Shown: positions 48,382-61,154, counted from the stretch's first letter. The stretch is DNA of 64,000 nucleotides from Nepenthes gracilis (GCA_033239525.1 BSYO01000023.1:13284158-13348157), one strand, 5' to 3'. Numbers and translations: made by a program. Notes: generated by a model not told the origin, from the letters alone.

Positions 48382-49038
48382 ATAAGATATAGAGAGAGTA
48401 CGAGGACGATAATGGGAATTTTACGAGAAAATATCTCTTAAATGAGAATGAGCAAAAAAATCAAACCCAATAGGGCTTTGGGTTCGAGAACTTATATCAC
48501 TATTGTGTTTAGTAACAAAAGAGGACGAGATTACACAGGAGTGAATAGACTGCGCTCAAACCTTTTCTCTTTTTTCTTTCTCTCTCGACGGCTACTATGC
48601 AAGTATAAATATTGAGATCCTTTATTTTGTAGATTGTCAATGTATATATAGTGGGTGAGCCCTCATTCATGGGGTGTCCACGTGGCGCTAGCATGTACAG
48701 GAAATCCTGCCACAAATTCTATAAATCTATTTTGCTGTGTCAGACACGTTGCATGCATACGAGTGACTTCGTGTGACATTGTCTCTGCAAGATCGCGTGC
48801 TCTGCAAGCAATCATTCTGACTGCGGTCTGACAAGATCTGCGACGCCAATTTTCAAGCGTCACGACGTCCGAGGACCACCCATTGAGTCCATGGGCTTGA
48901 GTATACTTTGAGTCCATCATGCCACACAGGTCGACTTTTGTTGCATGGACCTCTTGGGCCTATTGGGTCTCCGTGACACTAGATCCCAACTCATGGGAAC
49001 GAATTCTTCAATTGGGCTTTAGATACCAGTATTCATCA
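48382..49038 (-). repeat. Middle LTR of the gypsy array, truncated
   Basis: It starts at ATAAGATATAGAGAGAG, about 90 bp inside the LTR, joined directly to gag-region sequence. The primer site and leader found at 53740-54018 in the other unit are missing here. The right end is intact (ATTCATCA, then CTATCCCCCTAT). Confidence 0.78.
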
Positions 49039-49790
49039 CTATCCCCCTATGCCAAATAGGTTTGAGGACTTCAACGTTTTGGCATATCAACTGGCTGCGG
49101 ACAAATCTGACGTGAAAATTTTCTCCACTAGAAGTCTGTTTGTGCCTTTGCTCTGTGGTGCTGTCCAGCTTTTGCTTGAGGCTGGTGTTCCTTGTTTTCT
49201 TTTGTGAATGTCCGTGGATGTGGTTAGAAGCGAAAGCCTGGGGACATGTTGACGAAAACGTCCGAGAATATTTTGAGACTCATAATCTGACACAAGTGTC
49301 TGAGAAAATTTTGAGGCCGATATTCTGGCCCAAATATCCGAGAAAAGTTTGAGTTCTAGACACTGGTGGCGCCACTAAGTGACAGTTGTACCCACATGCA
49401 TGTCAACGACCAAAAATATCCTTGGGTTTTTTGGAGACCAAAAGCTTTGATGAAAGCGTGTTCAAGAATTCCCTTTGAGTTCGAGACGCTGGCCATCACC
49501 GCCGTTTGGGCCATTAAAGCGCATTAAATGCGCGTTTAATGAGATTGACATCGCCTTAAAAACGTAAAGCCAACTATCTCTGACAATGTACGGGAGACTA
49601 ACACATGGCAAGAGTAATGATAGGGCGTGCCTTTGAACCTTTTCGGCAGTTTCAAATAACCTTTTCACTTTCATTTTTCACCGGACAACCCTAAGGCTTT
49701 TCTCTCGAACCATTTGGCTGCGTTTCCTTCTTCCAACTTTCCACTCCTGCATTTTCTTTGTTCTCTTCTTTGAGCTTCCATGACACCCAG

Positions 49791-51690
49791 ATGAAAGACA
49801 CTGTGTCTTCCCTTTCTCTGGTCAAACTCGAGGCCATTTATGTAAAATACGATATTCTTGATTTGATGGCAATGGTGGTGTCGGATGCCTATGAGAGAGC
49901 TTGTAGTCCTCCTGATGATTTTATTACTGTCTACGAAGTCTATCTCAATAGTGTGCTTCATTTTTCTATTCCCGTAGAGTTATTCATTATCATGAAGGAA
50001 CTCCAAGTTTCATTTGCCAGGCTGCAGCCTAATGCCATCAGGTATTTTATGTCTCTCTGTGTCTTCGCTTGCTGCCATGGCAAACTGCTTGAGGTCTCTA
50101 TAGGGAAGGTTATATTCCGTTTCACTCATAAGTAGGACTGGATAGTTGCTACTCCATGTCCTAAGTTTACTGTTATGAGTGGTGAAAATTCTTATTCCAT
50201 CAAGAGGTGGAAGGATAAGTTCTTTTTCTTGGGAGTCCGTGAGCACTGGGCCCTCTCTAATGTTTGAGGTAACATGGCTGCTGAGCATTACTTGGACACC
50301 ACCAGTGAGGAGAGGGCAGCTGCCAATGTGGTCACGGATTTAGTGCTGGTCAACCTTGGCACATTTAATGACAATAAGAAGAACATCTAGTTGCAGCATG
50401 AGAACTTGGCGAGGGCCAAGTGGGGAACTTAGTTCGAGAACTGTCCCTGTTGCTCCTCCTATGAAGAAGGAGAAGAATTTGAAGAAGGTGAGATTTTTGA
50501 GGATTGAGGGGCCGTCCAAATGGCCAAGGATGAGTCACTGGACTAAAACTTTGAAGCGTCCGGCGACCGTTGTTGCATCCTCCTTATCCAATGATAATGA
50601 TGCAATGATTGCACCTCTTGTACGGAGGTTGAGGCCTTTGAAGGCGGTGCCAGTCCGAGGAGATGAAGGCGTCGGGCCTTCAATCACTGTTGAGTCCTCT
50701 GAACAGCCTTCTAAGCCCGCAGACCTGCCGGTGGAAACACTTATTGCCCAGCCTCCCCTTGATGAGCCAATGCCTGATATCCCTTTTGTTTTCACTAGTG
50801 AGGTATTAGACTAGATGGAGGCTCCATCTGAGGACACTGTTGAGGGATAGGCAGTTAGGGGGACAAAGGCGACTCAGGCCGAGGTAGCAGTGATGATGAC
50901 GACGATGACGATTGTTGAAGCTGTTGAAGCTGAGGAGAGTTGTGCTGCAGAGTTGCCAGCTGCAGAGACTATTAAGCTTCCTTGCCTTGCAATCCAAATT
51001 TTTAGTCCAATAATGACTCCGTCCACTGCCTTTAAGGAGCCCCTGGTCGAGGATGGCGAAGGGACTTCACGTGTAGCTAAAGCACAGACTAGGGCTGATG
51101 ATTATTCTGAAGCGGTTGAGCCCCCAATCTTAGATGAAGCTGCTTTTGTGCCCAAGGCCAGGGTTGAAGTTTTCGTAGTGCAGGAGGTTACCGCCACAAA
51201 GCCCGATAAGCCAAAAGCTCCCAGAGAGGAAAGCACTTCCAGGAGCTCTTTTGTGACCAAGGTACACCTTTATTCTTCTCCAAGTTTTTGTTCTCTTCTG
51301 TTCATATTTTAATGACTTGTCTTGCTTTTTTGCAGCCTTAGGAGCTAGACGGCAGCTTGGGCATAATCATTGGTGAGGCCGCCCAGTCTTACACAAAGGT
51401 GGAAGCTTCTAGGTCTTTAGGGGAGCGCGTACAAAGTCTAGCTCAAGCTCGCTGAAGCCTGGAGTAGAAATTCCTTCCTTGAAGGCTTGTTGAGGGAATA
51501 GGTGTGGCTGAACGTCTCCCTTAGAGGTAGGAATCTGCAGTTGGTGGAGGAGCTCGTAACCTCTCTGAAGCCCACAAACATAGGACTAGCTTTGGAGCGT
51601 AAGTATTGGGATGGTATTAGTATGTGCCGCCAAGTCATGAGGTTTTTGGTCTCGAGTTGTTCCACTGCTCTGTTTGATCTGAGAAATACC
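49791..51690 (+). pseudogene. Antisense extra ORF of the gypsy element, unit 2 (PF04195-like)
   Basis: On the strand opposite gag, translation from MKDTVSSLSLVKLEAIYVKY gives a domain resembling the plant 'putative gypsy type transposon' family: FITVYEVYLNSVLHFSIPVE, then LQVSFARLQPN. The motif RWKDKFFFLGVREHW and EERAAA follow in shifted frames. An acidic linker (PPLDEPMPDIPFVFTSEVLD at 50752-50811) precedes a likely intron 51262-51341 (CCAAG|GTACAC ... CTTAG|GAGC) that joins VTK to ELDGSLGIIIGEAAQSYTKV. Stops and frameshifts interrupt it. Antisense extra ORFs are known in Tat-lineage elements; the role is unknown. Confidence 0.65.
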
Positions 51691-52899
51691 AATACTCAGT
51701 GAAAGGATGACTTGGTTAGTCTCCCAAAAAGATGGAGGACCCCTGTCCCTCCTCGATCAGTACCTTCCAGTCAGCTGAAATCTTCCGGGCAGCTAGGATC
51801 CTCGGGGCAGTCACGAGCCTCAGGGTAGCTACGGACCCTGGAGCTTTAATGATTTTTGTTGTTCTTTTTTTTTTTTACATATATACTATTGTACACAAGT
51901 TGTATATATGAATAGAATTTATTTTATTTCAGTGCAATCCTTTTATTTGTCTTACTCGGATTGCCTGAGTGTTTGGTCCTTTTATGACATGCTGTAAAAA
52001 AACATAGTAATTCATTAGTTAAGTGTTTGAACCTTTTAACGATCTTAGGCTGAAGATGCTATCTCCAGAGTTGTTGCATTCTTACTGTTTCGAGCCCCTT
52101 AAGTTTCTATGTTCAACTTCTAGGACAACTTGGTGTCGTGGCCAAGTTTTAAGTTCAACCTCGCACGAGCCGCTCGGATACAATCAAGTTTTATGTTCAA
52201 TCTCTTGGGCTGCTCGGACACAGCCAATTTTAAATTCGACCTCTTGGGCCACTCGGATATGGTTGAGTTTTAGTTCAACCTCTTGGGTTGCTCGGATACG
52301 ATTGAGTTTTAGAAGAGATGAAAGGAACTCTTTTACCAGGTTTAGGGACAGCCTAAATCTCATAGATTAATGAAATGAGATGCAATCATTCAATGAAATG
52401 CAAGACAATAAATAAGAAAAAGAACTTTTATTATATCAATAAAATGCGTTACAAGCATATTGCATGATGTATTTTGGCTTACCTAGACATCTGTACACAT
52501 ATTTATTGATAGCATTTTCTAGGACGAGCACCTAAGTTCTCGGGCCTCTAAGGCCAATTTAGCCTCTCGGACCAAGTCAACTATTTGGGCCTCTCAGGAT
52601 GTGGACGTAAGTCCTTGAGCCTCTTAAGCTTGTTTGGTCTCTTGGGCAAGACTAGCCTCACGGGCCTCTTGAGACGTGGGCCCAAGTTTTTGGACCTCTA
52701 GAGCCAATTTGATTCCTTAAGTCAGATTAGTCTTGTGGGTCTCGGGGGTTTAAGTCTTCGGTCCTTTTACCTAACTGTCAGCGTATCCGACTGCTCCCCG
52801 CTAATATGCGGCTCTTCGCAGCATTGCCATGCTTTAAGCTTTATTGAGCATATCTAGACTTTTGCGAAGCCTTTACACGCTGTCATTCAGGTTGGCCGC

Positions 52900-53870
52900 A
52901 TGGATATCGTGCTTGTGACCTTTGCAACCATTCTGTTCCTTGGCTAGTTTGCATTACCATCTACTATTGTTTCGGTACCCTGTCCGGGTCTTTGTAGGAA
53001 ATGGTCAAGGCATCCTGTCCGGATCAGCTTTTCAATCTCCATTTGGAGTATTCGATAGCTTTCAGTACTATGACCTTTGCGGCGATAGTAGTGACAGTAC
53101 TCTAAATGATCGCCTCCACCTGAGTTCTTTGGCGCTTCGGGCCACTTCAGAAAATTTTCATTTTGCATTTGCATCAGAATATTAGCACGTGAATCATTCA
53201 AGGGAGTCAGCTCCAAATTTTTGAACTTTCCTTGAACAACCCACTTAAACTTAAGCTATTTCGTCAATCCTTGGGATCCTGATGGTTCCCCTTTCTTTCT
53301 TTTCCTTTCTCATACCATTGGGTGGGAATTCTCTTTTCTTTCTGACCTCTCCGCTTTGTTGGCCTCTTCTCCGAAGAATCATTTTCATATCTTTTTAAAC
53401 TTCTTCTTCATTTGAGGTTGAGTGGTTGCCTTCATCTCGTTGAAATAATCTCTCAACTCGTAAGAAACTTGCGCAACTTTTTGCCCCACATGGCACCTTT
53501 CTTTTGGAGAGAATCCACTATGAAAGGATCCTCCTTGAGAGATGGGCTCCCGATTATTGTGAGAGTGATGAGAACATGGCCTTTCTGGGCCATCCCCTTG
53601 AATTAGGAGGCCCAAGTGACCTTCAAGTCGCAACAGGATTTTGCTGCTCAAGGCAGCTTGAGTATTTGGGTCCTCGTTCTAGCTGGCCTGCTTCGCGGGA
53701 TGTTTCTTCCCCATATGCTTTTTCTGGGACGTTGCAGTTAGGAAGGCTTTGAACGGTGCTCCCTTTGACTGTCCATCCAATTTTGAATAGACGGTATGGA
53801 CGGCTCTTGAGAGAATATCCACTTTCACTGCCAGCGCTTACACACAAGGGCCTGGGTGGTCATCTATTCT
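52900..53870 (-). pseudogene. Gypsy gag remnant, unit 2
   Basis: Minus-strand frames at 53847-53623, 53651-53385 and 53216-52944 carry gag-like sequence in element orientation just after the primer site. The last contains ELTPLNDSRANILM, FLKWPEAP and then EYCHYYRRKGHSTESYRILQ with KLIRTGCL. This corresponds to the gypsy gag C-terminal zinc finger (YCxFHxxxGHxTEEC), with the last Cys replaced by Tyr. Frames change between segments and no pol follows. It is related to 47530-48380 in unit 1. Confidence 0.75.
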
Positions 53871-54018
53871 GCTGCCCATTGGAGGGCAGTTGCTTCAGGA
53901 GGCTGCATCTCGGATGGGAGCACTGGCTTGTGCTCGTTTGTTCACCATCTTTGTATAAGGGATTGAGTGCTGAAAGAAAACACTGGACTTTTTGTCACGT
54001 TCCCACAGATGGCACCAA

Positions 54019-54770
54019 TGTTGTGTCCGTGGATTCCGAGGACTCGGTTAGAATCCGTGCAAAACAAAGAATAAGGACTTCCGTTATAAAACAAGGACGT
54101 GTTATAAGATATAGAGAGAGAGTATGGGGACAATAACACACGAAATTTTTACGTAGAAAACATTCTCTTAAATAAGAAGGAAAAACCATATGACTCTGGG
54201 TTTGAGAACTTGTATCACTATTACATTTGGTTATAAAAGAGGACGAGAATATAGAGGAGTGAACAGACTGCGCTCAAACCTTTTCTCTCTCTTCTTTCTC
54301 TCTCTATGGCTCCTATGTAAATGTAAATATTGTGGTCCTTTATTTGGTAAATAGTTAATGTATATATAGTGGGTGAGCCCTCCTTTGTGGGGCGTCCATG
54401 TGGCGCTGGCTTGTGCAAAAAATTCTACCACCAACTCTGTAAATTCATTTTGCCGAGTTAGACACGTTGCATGCATGCGGGTGACTTTGTGTGACGTCGT
54501 CTCTGCAGGATCACGTGCTCTGTAGGCAATTATTCTGACTGCAGTCTGATAGGGTCAACCACCAAATCTCTGGCATGCCGATTTTGCAGTCGTAGTGACA
54601 TCCAAGGACCATCCGTGAGTCCATGAACTTGAGTATACTTTGAGTCCATCATGCCACACAGGCCGACTTTTGTCGTTTGGACCTCTTGGGCCTATTCGGT
54701 CTTCGGGACACTAGGGCCCAACTCATAGGAATGGATCCTTCAATTGGGTATTGAATACCAGTATCCATCA
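54019..54770 (-). repeat. Right LTR of the gypsy array (5' LTR in element orientation)
   Basis: 752 bp. The plus strand begins TGTTGTGTCCGTGGATTCCG and ends GTATCCATCA, followed by ATATA. The primer-site complement GTTCCCACAGATGGCACCAA lies at 53999-54018. Confidence 0.85.
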
Positions 54771-54775
54771 ATATA

Positions 54776-57700
54776 TATATATTGTAAAAATTGGGATGGT
54801 GTTATATTATGAATTTTTGAATTTTTTTAGTTGTTTTAAAAGATTTGGGGTTTTTAATGTGGAATTTCAGAATTTTTGGGCACTCTAGAACTTTATATTA
54901 AAAGCATTCATGGATTTTGAATTTTAAATTTTTTTAATGTTCGATAATTATGAATTATATACATAATTTGATGATTGTGCAAGCTTTTCTCAATTATAAT
55001 ATAGTTTATAACTTTTTTTAATTGATTTGAAAATAAAATTTCTTAAATACTGAAGACAATTCCTAATTAATAAATAAAATAAAATAACACAAAATGTGAT
55101 TAAATTAATAAATGTCAAAAAAAAATTATGGGAAAATTTTTTTAAAGAATAATATAATTATAAACCTACTTGTACACATATTTGTATTAAAATTATCAAA
55201 AATAAGTATGGATCCCACTTTATTTTTTTAAATATTTTTCTCTCCACACTAATTTTGATAAAAATGTGTATATAAGTGAGTGTATAAATATTATTTTTTA
55301 TTTTTAAAATAGAGGAAATTGACATTAATAAGCTTCGAATTTATAATTTATATAAAAATAAATTATCCAAATTGACTATTTTGACATGAAAAAATATCAA
55401 ATGACATTAGTTTTTGAAAAATCAATATGTGTGTGTGTCAGGGGTTTTGCCTGCATGTTGCAGTAGTTAAACGCCAGTGCCAAGTTTCATGCTGGGTTGT
55501 ATTTAAAAAAAACTTAATAAATATAATAGTTTAAAAATATTATTTAATATTTAAATTTTAATTATAAGATAATTTTAATTTAATTGCCCAAATAAAAAAA
55601 AAATTCTAAAATTCAGCAAAGGTTGACAAGGCCTTAAGAATTACATAGATATAGGAATAATGAACAGATCATACTATCCAAATAATGATTTAGTGAGATA
55701 TTAAACAGGATATTTAATCACGATGACTGGTTATAATCAATCGATAAATAATAATATATCACTAAATGACTCAATCCAAAAATGGTCGAAATAGTACTCA
55801 TATTAATAATCAGTCATTTTCGAAATCAATTGATAGGGTTATTATACTTTAAAAATAACGCCTTCTATTCACTGTTATAAAATATCTTTCAATACAGGTG
55901 ACAATTTGGAGGCTGACTAACCTATTAGGATTCCAATTATAAATTTAAATCCTCTTAAACTTAAAAGAAGGATTGAAAAAAGACAACTAAAAGACACTAA
56001 GTAGAGATTGAATTTGACCAAATGGAGCAAAGTCCTTCAAACACATACTCATCCCATTTCTTTTTCAATTTATGCTTTAATTATGCATATTTCTAAATTT
56101 TTGAGAAAGACAATTGATTTGAGGGCTAAAAAATATATCGATGAATAAATCTCATATACTTCTAACCTCTCATTTAATTTATTATAGTGTGCAAGAATAA
56201 GAATTTTCATCACAAATACCAAACCCGTTTTAACTCAGATCAACCGAAGAATCCAATTAACTTCCTAATTCGTATAATAATTTTGGTTATTAAAATGCAT
56301 CACATATATTAAATTTAAATAGTTGTTTGAATTAAATCAATTCAAATACTTAAATTTTTTAATTTAAATTCTGCACATTGTAATACTTACAAGAAGTTAA
56401 AGAATACAAAAATTATTCTAAAAATATCATCCAATATTTAAATAAAAAATTTTTCTTTAAAATGAAAAAATTATGAGGGGTTAATGATTAAAAAAACTGA
56501 AAATTAAATAATTTTATTTTGGGAGTTTTGAGATTTGTAAAGATTTAGAGGATTGAGTTCTGTACTTACTTTTTAAATAAATTTTCTCCTCTACATTATT
56601 TTTAAAAAAATAGATATATTATAATTTTATTATCAATCAATATACTTTTTATAAAAAGGTATAATTACATATGAATTAAAGCATTATGCTAATTGCAAAT
56701 TGAATGGTCTAATAATTTAATAAGTTCTGAGTTTAATATTTATCTATCGGACACATTAACAGTTTATTTGATTTAATTATTTATTTCTTGATTCATATAA
56801 CAATTCATTAGTATTAACAGTTTGAATTATTAATATACTTGCCATTCATTACCTTAACCTTTTATATTATCAACATTTCGATCATTCAATTATTCAATAG
56901 TTAGGTTGTTCAATTAAATTATTTTTATTTCCTAGACCTAACACATCGGTTAATTTATTCCTCTCCATGGGCTTATAATTTGCAAGCCTTATATATCAGC
57001 GGATTAAATCAATCTTATCACAAACCGTACCCATCATAACCAATAATTAAAATTAAAAATTAGTTAGATAAATCATTAAAATTACATTAAACAATTCAAA
57101 AACTGTTCAATCACCGTTACCTTTTAATTTTAATTTTAATTATTAAATAAATATAAAAATCATCCTAATAAAATAATCATAACTAGTACACTAACCCCTA
57201 GTCAAAAGAGCGTAAGTTATTTCATAATGCTTACTTCATATTTACATGGAAGGGATTAGGCAACAATTAATATTGTCGATCTGTGCAGCAGACCCATTAC
57301 ATCCCAGAAAAACTTGTTTGACATAGCCATATATCATAGAGCATTATACCGAAATTGAGCCACATGAAAGGTCCGTTTCGCTTCAAGGAAGACTAACAAA
57401 ACTTTAGAAGGATAAATTTAAGTATTCTATCTTAGAAGAAATCTTCTTACATTCAAAGAAGATAAATATTTTACCGTCCATTTCAAAATCAAACAGACGA
57501 AACCATTCACAAGCAGCCTCGGAAAAGGCGACTCATAATCAACTCGTCTTTCCTCCATTTGCAGTCCTCTAGGTAAGCGCAAGAACTAAGATTATGAATG
57601 ATATTGGGAATACCGTTTGATTGTGAGGAAATGCCCGGATCGATAGATCATTAACGAACGTTGAGCTCTTCTTGATTAGATAAGTTTGATGAAATGGATC

Positions 57701-57869
57701 CCGGAAAATGCCCTTCTGGAATAGATGAAATGCTGAAGTTGGAGGGCTAACAGTTTGTAGAAATCAGTGTTTGAAGAGAAATGAAGGGCAATAAGTTTAC
57801 CGTCCAAAATGGAAAAAGGTCTTGAATGAGGGGGAAAGAGCATAGCATTTGTGTCTGTCAAGGTGTCTG
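54776..57869. other. AT-rich intergenic region and 3' UTR of the membrane-protein gene
   Basis: Bases 54780-57200 are AT-rich without recognisable coding DNA. A short GC-richer patch at 55435-55495 carries no known motif. Bases about 57480-57869 should hold the 3' UTR of the minus-strand gene. Confidence 0.45.
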
Positions 57870-60753
57870 CTATGGCCGTGAGAGTCCGATGACCAGCCCA
57901 TCAAAATCTACTGAGAGGAGCAGTCTTTGCCATATGCATCCCGTTGAGATCAACTCCGGTGGTTGGACGAGCATCACGATGTCATTGTCTCTGCGTAGCA
58001 TCCCAATCACAGTGGCCGAGCTGCCTTCTTTTATGTAGCTGAATAAAGACAGAAGTTCAGCATGATCAGCGTTTCTTTGGTTTAGCTGTAGCAACACTTC
58101 TGCCTGTTGACTCTCTCCCAACAGCGTTTAGTTCTAAAAAAGAGCGATATTATGGTTGAAATAGTAACATAAACGTACGCCAAAAGAAGAGATTTTAACG
58201 ACCCTTCGTATGGTTGTTTGTATAATGACACAAATTCTCCAATTTTTTTTTTTTTAATTTTCTCTTTCTTATTATTTTTACTTTGAATTTTCTATTTCTT
58301 CTGTAATTTGTCTTCTTTCTTTCTTTTATCCTTCTTAGATCAAATAGGTACCTCTGCCATACCCTTAATTTTCTTTTTCAAAAGAAAATTGAAGAGTGTA
58401 ATTAATAACAATTCATGTAATTTAGCTGTGTCATTTGAATATATAAATGTTAAGAAGTATATCTATCTCAATGCTACTGGTCTTTTAATAAACAAAAGAT
58501 AATATATGTTTGTTTAATCTTTTAAATTTATATCTTTTGGAAGAACAAGAAGAGAAATAATAGAATATATCAAATCAAATAAAAAAGCAATCCTTATTAG
58601 TCATTTAACAATTGAACATTAACACCTAACAACATTCTAACCAAATAGTATTAACAGTAACAACAAACAACAACAACAGCTAAACAACACCAGCAAATTC
58701 ACATCAGCAAATTCGCAAAAGGGCATTAGCTACTGAAATGAATTGTAGAAGCAAAGAAAAAGAGTTGCTAAATTTTAGGTGATGGAATTGATCATTTAAC
58801 AATTCAATATCAACTGTTAACAATACCTTAACCAAATACTACTAACATTAACATCAAACAAGCAACAAACAAACAACAAACAGTAAATTTGCATCAATGA
58901 ATTCGGCACGAATTCGCATCAGCAAATTTGCAAGAGGGCCTTGGCTACTGAAAATGAATTGTAGAAGCAAAGTAGAAAGAGTTACTGAATTGGAAGTGAT
59001 GGTAATCACCCTTCTTCAAGACGCATTAAGCGAGGTTCAGCTGATAGGTTTCTGTCTCCCAACCATTTCCTCAAGTCGGGGGATAAAACCTTGTTTCCCC
59101 TTGTAGTGTTAATGAGTCTGCTCTCCATGACCAAGGGAAGCGCTCTACAACCAGAGCCAGCTTTTACAAAAACTCTAACTCCAGACTTTCTGTCGCATAT
59201 ATAGAAGTCTGTACAGAACCTCTGCCAGAAAAAAGGGTGCTACATGCAGTTAGGAAAAAATACAGAATGCCGGGACAAATGCAACAGCTGTGCATTTGAT
59301 GCTACTTCTCTTAAGAAAATTTACATCCCTCATTATGCAAACGGGTTGAATGCAAAATGCATTTAGGACACAATGATGCCTTTGTGTTTGATTGCGTTTT
59401 TTCGTTAACAAAATCAAACCAAGAACCTTTGGTTGAAAGCAAGATTTGTGTAGTGTTTACTATTTTTGTTGCAAGTACACAATTCCTAAGAATTGATCGA
59501 GTTTTTTGATATCTTCTTATAGAAGATGGTGGCATTTCTTCCAAAAAGTTGCCTCCATTTGGGATACTTATCATTTTGCCTTATGGCAGTTAGTCAGTTG
59601 ACGATGGTCGCTGAAAGTTATGTTGTTTGGAAAAGTACAACTCATGCAATATCATAATAGAACAATGAAAATTGGGATGGACATAAGCAGTCATTAATCA
59701 TGTTTCACTTAAACAGAAATATTCTTAGCCTTTTGCAGATCACAATTAGTACAAGAGTTCATGTGTCATGTTTCCATGAGGGGCAGAAGTCCGTTGCTCT
59801 GATTAAGAAATTCAAAATGAATGGTACATTAAATTCTCTCACTATATTTTACACTATATAGGCCATGTATCTATGGTATAAACCCTCGGAAACTACAACA
59901 GTATTCAAAAAAAATGTGTTTCAAGCCAACCTACATGTGACATATGAACCTTTCGAAAGCTATAAGAATCTTCTAAGTTGATTATCTGTAGGAAGGAAAG
60001 TGATACCAGATTTACAGAAAGCCCAATCCGAACGGAAAGAGCAACTAGCTCTGCTCTTATATTACACAGAGGAACAAAATCGCAGAGAAGAAGAATCGAT
60101 ACCTTAGTGAAACTGCATGATTAATTGAATGCGAAGAATGCTGCAGTAGTGTAGTGTAAAATATATTTCAAATTTATGCAGGCGTGAATCATTAGTTTCA
60201 TTACACTTAAGCAATTACATACCTCAGAATAGGCTAGTTTCCAAAGGAAACAAGCTTCATTAGCATCCAGATCCCTCAGCCCAAATCCTTTATATTCATA
60301 CAGAAGGGTTGATGTGTAGATGCATCTGGAAACCTTTTCATATGACGATTCCAGCGAAATATTTCCACAAGACACGGGCTGACATTAACAACACGACATA
60401 AAAATGAGAATTTCTCATCAAAACACAATATCATCCACAATGAGCATATAGCAGATATTATAGACAACATTTGGATTCTTTCAGTGAAAATTCCGACGTC
60501 ACAAACCTATAGAAGAGCTTTTACAATTACAACGAAGAAGTGATCAAACATTACCTTGAAACAATCCTTCAATAAAGTTGAAATGAAGTCTATGTATCTA
60601 CCATTACTGAATAATGTACAATAGGCTAAATTTCACTTAATGTTTCACGCAAGTATATGAATTTACTGATAATGTGCAACGGGATTGATAAGAAGGGTTC
60701 AGTCCCAATTGTGTAAGAATAAAGCAGAAACCAAAATTAAACGGAGGGGTAAA

Positions 60754-60784
<31 letters not shown>

Positions 60785-61154
60785 TGATGGAAATTACCCC
60801 GGTAATCTTAACAAGTTGGCCGTCGCGTGCAATTGTGAGGTCAGATTCAGGGAAGGAATGGAGGAAGAAACGAAGCGCAGCTCTACGGTGCCCCCAGCTC
60901 AGGGCGTTCCACAGTAGAAACGCAAAGACGAAAGAAGAGAGGAGAAGGAAGGAGAAGAAGAAGAAAGCGTTGTGGACTACCACGATTATGAAGGTCGAAA
61001 AGGCAAATCCTAGAAAGAACAAAGGGATGAGGACGCAGAGAGCCAACCTAGGGATGGGCTTGCAGCAGCTTCCAAAATTAGGATCTCGTACTGCTACATT
61101 TGAGAGATCGTTCATTACTCTTTCCCTAAACCAATTCCTACGCGTCTTTTGCAT
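57870..61154 (-). CDS. Two-pass membrane protein of the At1g16860 family
   Basis: Function is uncharacterised in plants. Four exons join in frame: 61154-60798, 60378-60223, 59221-59010 and 58038-57870 (stop TAG), all with GT-AG introns, giving 297 residues. Two hydrophobic segments lie at about residues 37-60 and 63-83. The conserved C-terminal region follows: FPESDLTIARDGQLVKITG; SCGNISLESSYEKVSRCIYT with LLYEYKGFG; CTDFYICDRKSGVRVFVKAG; LRKWLGDRNL; YIKEGSSATVIGMLRRDNDI. The order and sequence match Arabidopsis At1g16860/At1g78880, but the long Ser/Gly/Pro-rich N-terminus of those proteins is absent, so this is a short-form member. An ATG at residue 14 is an alternative start. The frame is intact. 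Confidence 0.92.
58600..59001. repeat. Two ~200-bp tandem copies reaching the exon 3 splice donor
   Basis: 58600-58789 and 58790-59001 share TCATTTAACAATT, ACAACAAACA, CATCAGCAAATT, GCTACTGAA and GAATTGTAGAAGCAAAG in order. Copy 2 ends eight bases short of the exon 3 donor at 59009. Both copies are intronic and diverged. Confidence 0.75.
60758..60784. repeat. (GA)n microsatellite in intron 1 of the membrane-protein gene
   Basis: About 13 GA units lie 13 bases inside the intron, beyond the exon 1 donor (GTAATTTCC on the minus strand). A shorter GA run near 61157-61168 sits in the 5' UTR. Confidence 0.9.

Larger units (their letters stand above)
43013..54770 (-). mobile_element. Tandem array of a Tat-like Ty3/gypsy element, three LTRs and two internal regions
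   Basis: LTRs lie at 43013-43743, 48382-49038 (left end missing) and 54019-54770, separated by related internal regions. ATATA flanks both outer ends (43008-43012, 54771-54775). Orientation is minus. Beside the right LTR the complement reads TTGGTGCCATCTGTGGGAAC, the usual gypsy primer-site type. Beside the other two LTRs the complement reads AGGGGGATAG and TGGGGGCTAG, polypurine tracts directly followed by TGATG(A/G)ATA or a close variant at the LTR start. Gag remnants are on the minus strand and an extra ORF is on the plus strand. No protease, reverse transcriptase, RNase H or integrase is visible, so the units are non-autonomous. Tat lineage is inferred from the primer site and antisense ORF. 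Confidence 0.85.

Noticed and set aside
58899..58911. GAATTCGGCACGA, identical to part of a common cDNA-library adaptor
   Set aside because: It sits within a genomic tandem repeat whose flanks continue normally, followed by ATTCG rather than G. Coincidence is more likely than contamination.
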